NCBI GenBank assembly: GCA_014377395.1
Contig: JACMPS010000282.1
Span: 1-13,754, forward strand
DNA: 13,754 nucleotides
Direction of reading: 5' to 3'
From: Chthonomonadaceae bacterium
GTDB lineage: Bacteria; Armatimonadota; Chthonomonadetes; Chthonomonadales; Chthonomonadaceae
How positions within the stretch are numbered: the stretch's first letter is position 1; the number at the start of each line of letters is the position of its first letter. The notes under the pieces are model-generated. The model did not search any database, was not told the origin of the DNA, and worked only from the letters and a program-made list of their open reading frames with translations. Of the stretch, positions 13,619 to 13,754 are shown in pieces. The position numbers were made by a program, and so were the translations under genes.

Positions 13619-13754
13619 ATGGAAACATCCCTTAATTCGCTTCTCACCGCATTGTTGCCCGATTTGCCCTCCGTACAATTCGAGAGTTGCTCACAGGAAG
13701 AAAATACGCTTACCCTCCATTTCCAGACGACCGCGTCTCCAATCGCCTGCCCGC
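13619..13754 (+). CDS. ISL3-family transposase, N-terminal part (cut by window edge)
   Basis: From the ATG at 13619 there are 45 codons to the window edge, with no stop. The pattern is a short helix (SLNSLLTALLP), LPSVQFESC, a strand-rich TLTLHFQTTA and then PIACP. It matches the usual beginning of ISL3-family DDE transposases, where this cysteine starts a zinc-binding CxxC pair. No terminal inverted repeat or target duplication can be checked, because the right end is outside the window and the left boundary is unclear. The stem AGCGT/ACGCT immediately before the ATG could hide the start from ribosomes, which would suit a gene kept at low expression. Whether the full gene is intact is unknown. 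Confidence 0.72.
   Translation, partial: METSLNSLLTALLPDLPSVQFESCSQEENTLTLHFQTTASPIACP

Overview
The window reads like a chromosomal segment of a diderm (Gram-negative-type) bacterium that makes menaquinone by the futalosine route. The diderm call rests on a complete tripartite RND pump with a TolC-type outer-membrane protein. The menaquinone call rests on mqnA next to ubiA/ubiX/ubiD homologues. Base composition looks moderate (about half G+C by eye, not computed). The Gfo/Idh/MocA subtype at the left edge and the overall gene mix would fit Armatimonadota/Abditibacteriota or a similar lineage, but this assignment is a low-confidence inference.

Layout, left to right. (1) 1-487, minus: start of a Gfo/Idh/MocA oxidoreductase that runs off the left edge. 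(2) 488-737: intergenic DNA with a two-module dispersed repeat, a G-quadruplex-type tract and a candidate promoter. (3) 738-1160, minus: a stand-alone Imm22-like immunity protein. (4) 1260-8393, minus: a four-gene efflux operon in the order adaptor, RND permease, MarR regulator, TolC, with ATGA overlaps at two junctions. (5) 8394-8668: divergent control region with a two-tier palindrome proposed as the MarR operator and a near-consensus sigma70 promoter facing right. (6) 8669-13372, plus: ubiD-like, Nudix hydrolase, ubiX-like, ubiA-like and mqnA. (7) 12388-12571 and 13373-13618: repeat and hairpin-rich spacers. (8) 13619-end, plus: start of an ISL3-family transposase cut by the right edge.

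How the genes work together. The minus operon should form one drug/solute efflux machine that is autoregulated by its own MarR protein. Both the TolC and RND proteins carry a long low-complexity insert, and the adaptor has an unusually long coiled-coil hairpin. In the plus cluster, MqnA makes the first committed precursor from chorismate. The UbiA-like enzyme (MqnP type) prenylates the naphthoate, and the UbiD-like enzyme (MqnL type) decarboxylates it using prenylated FMN made by the UbiX-like enzyme (MqnM type). The Nudix enzyme sits between ubiD and ubiX and is translationally coupled to ubiX. I suggest it may supply dimethylallyl monophosphate, the UbiX co-substrate; this is the most interesting hypothesis in the window. 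The two copies of the dispersed repeat flank almost everything as direct repeats about 11.9 kb apart, and one copy supplies the stop codon and last residues of the ubiA-like gene.
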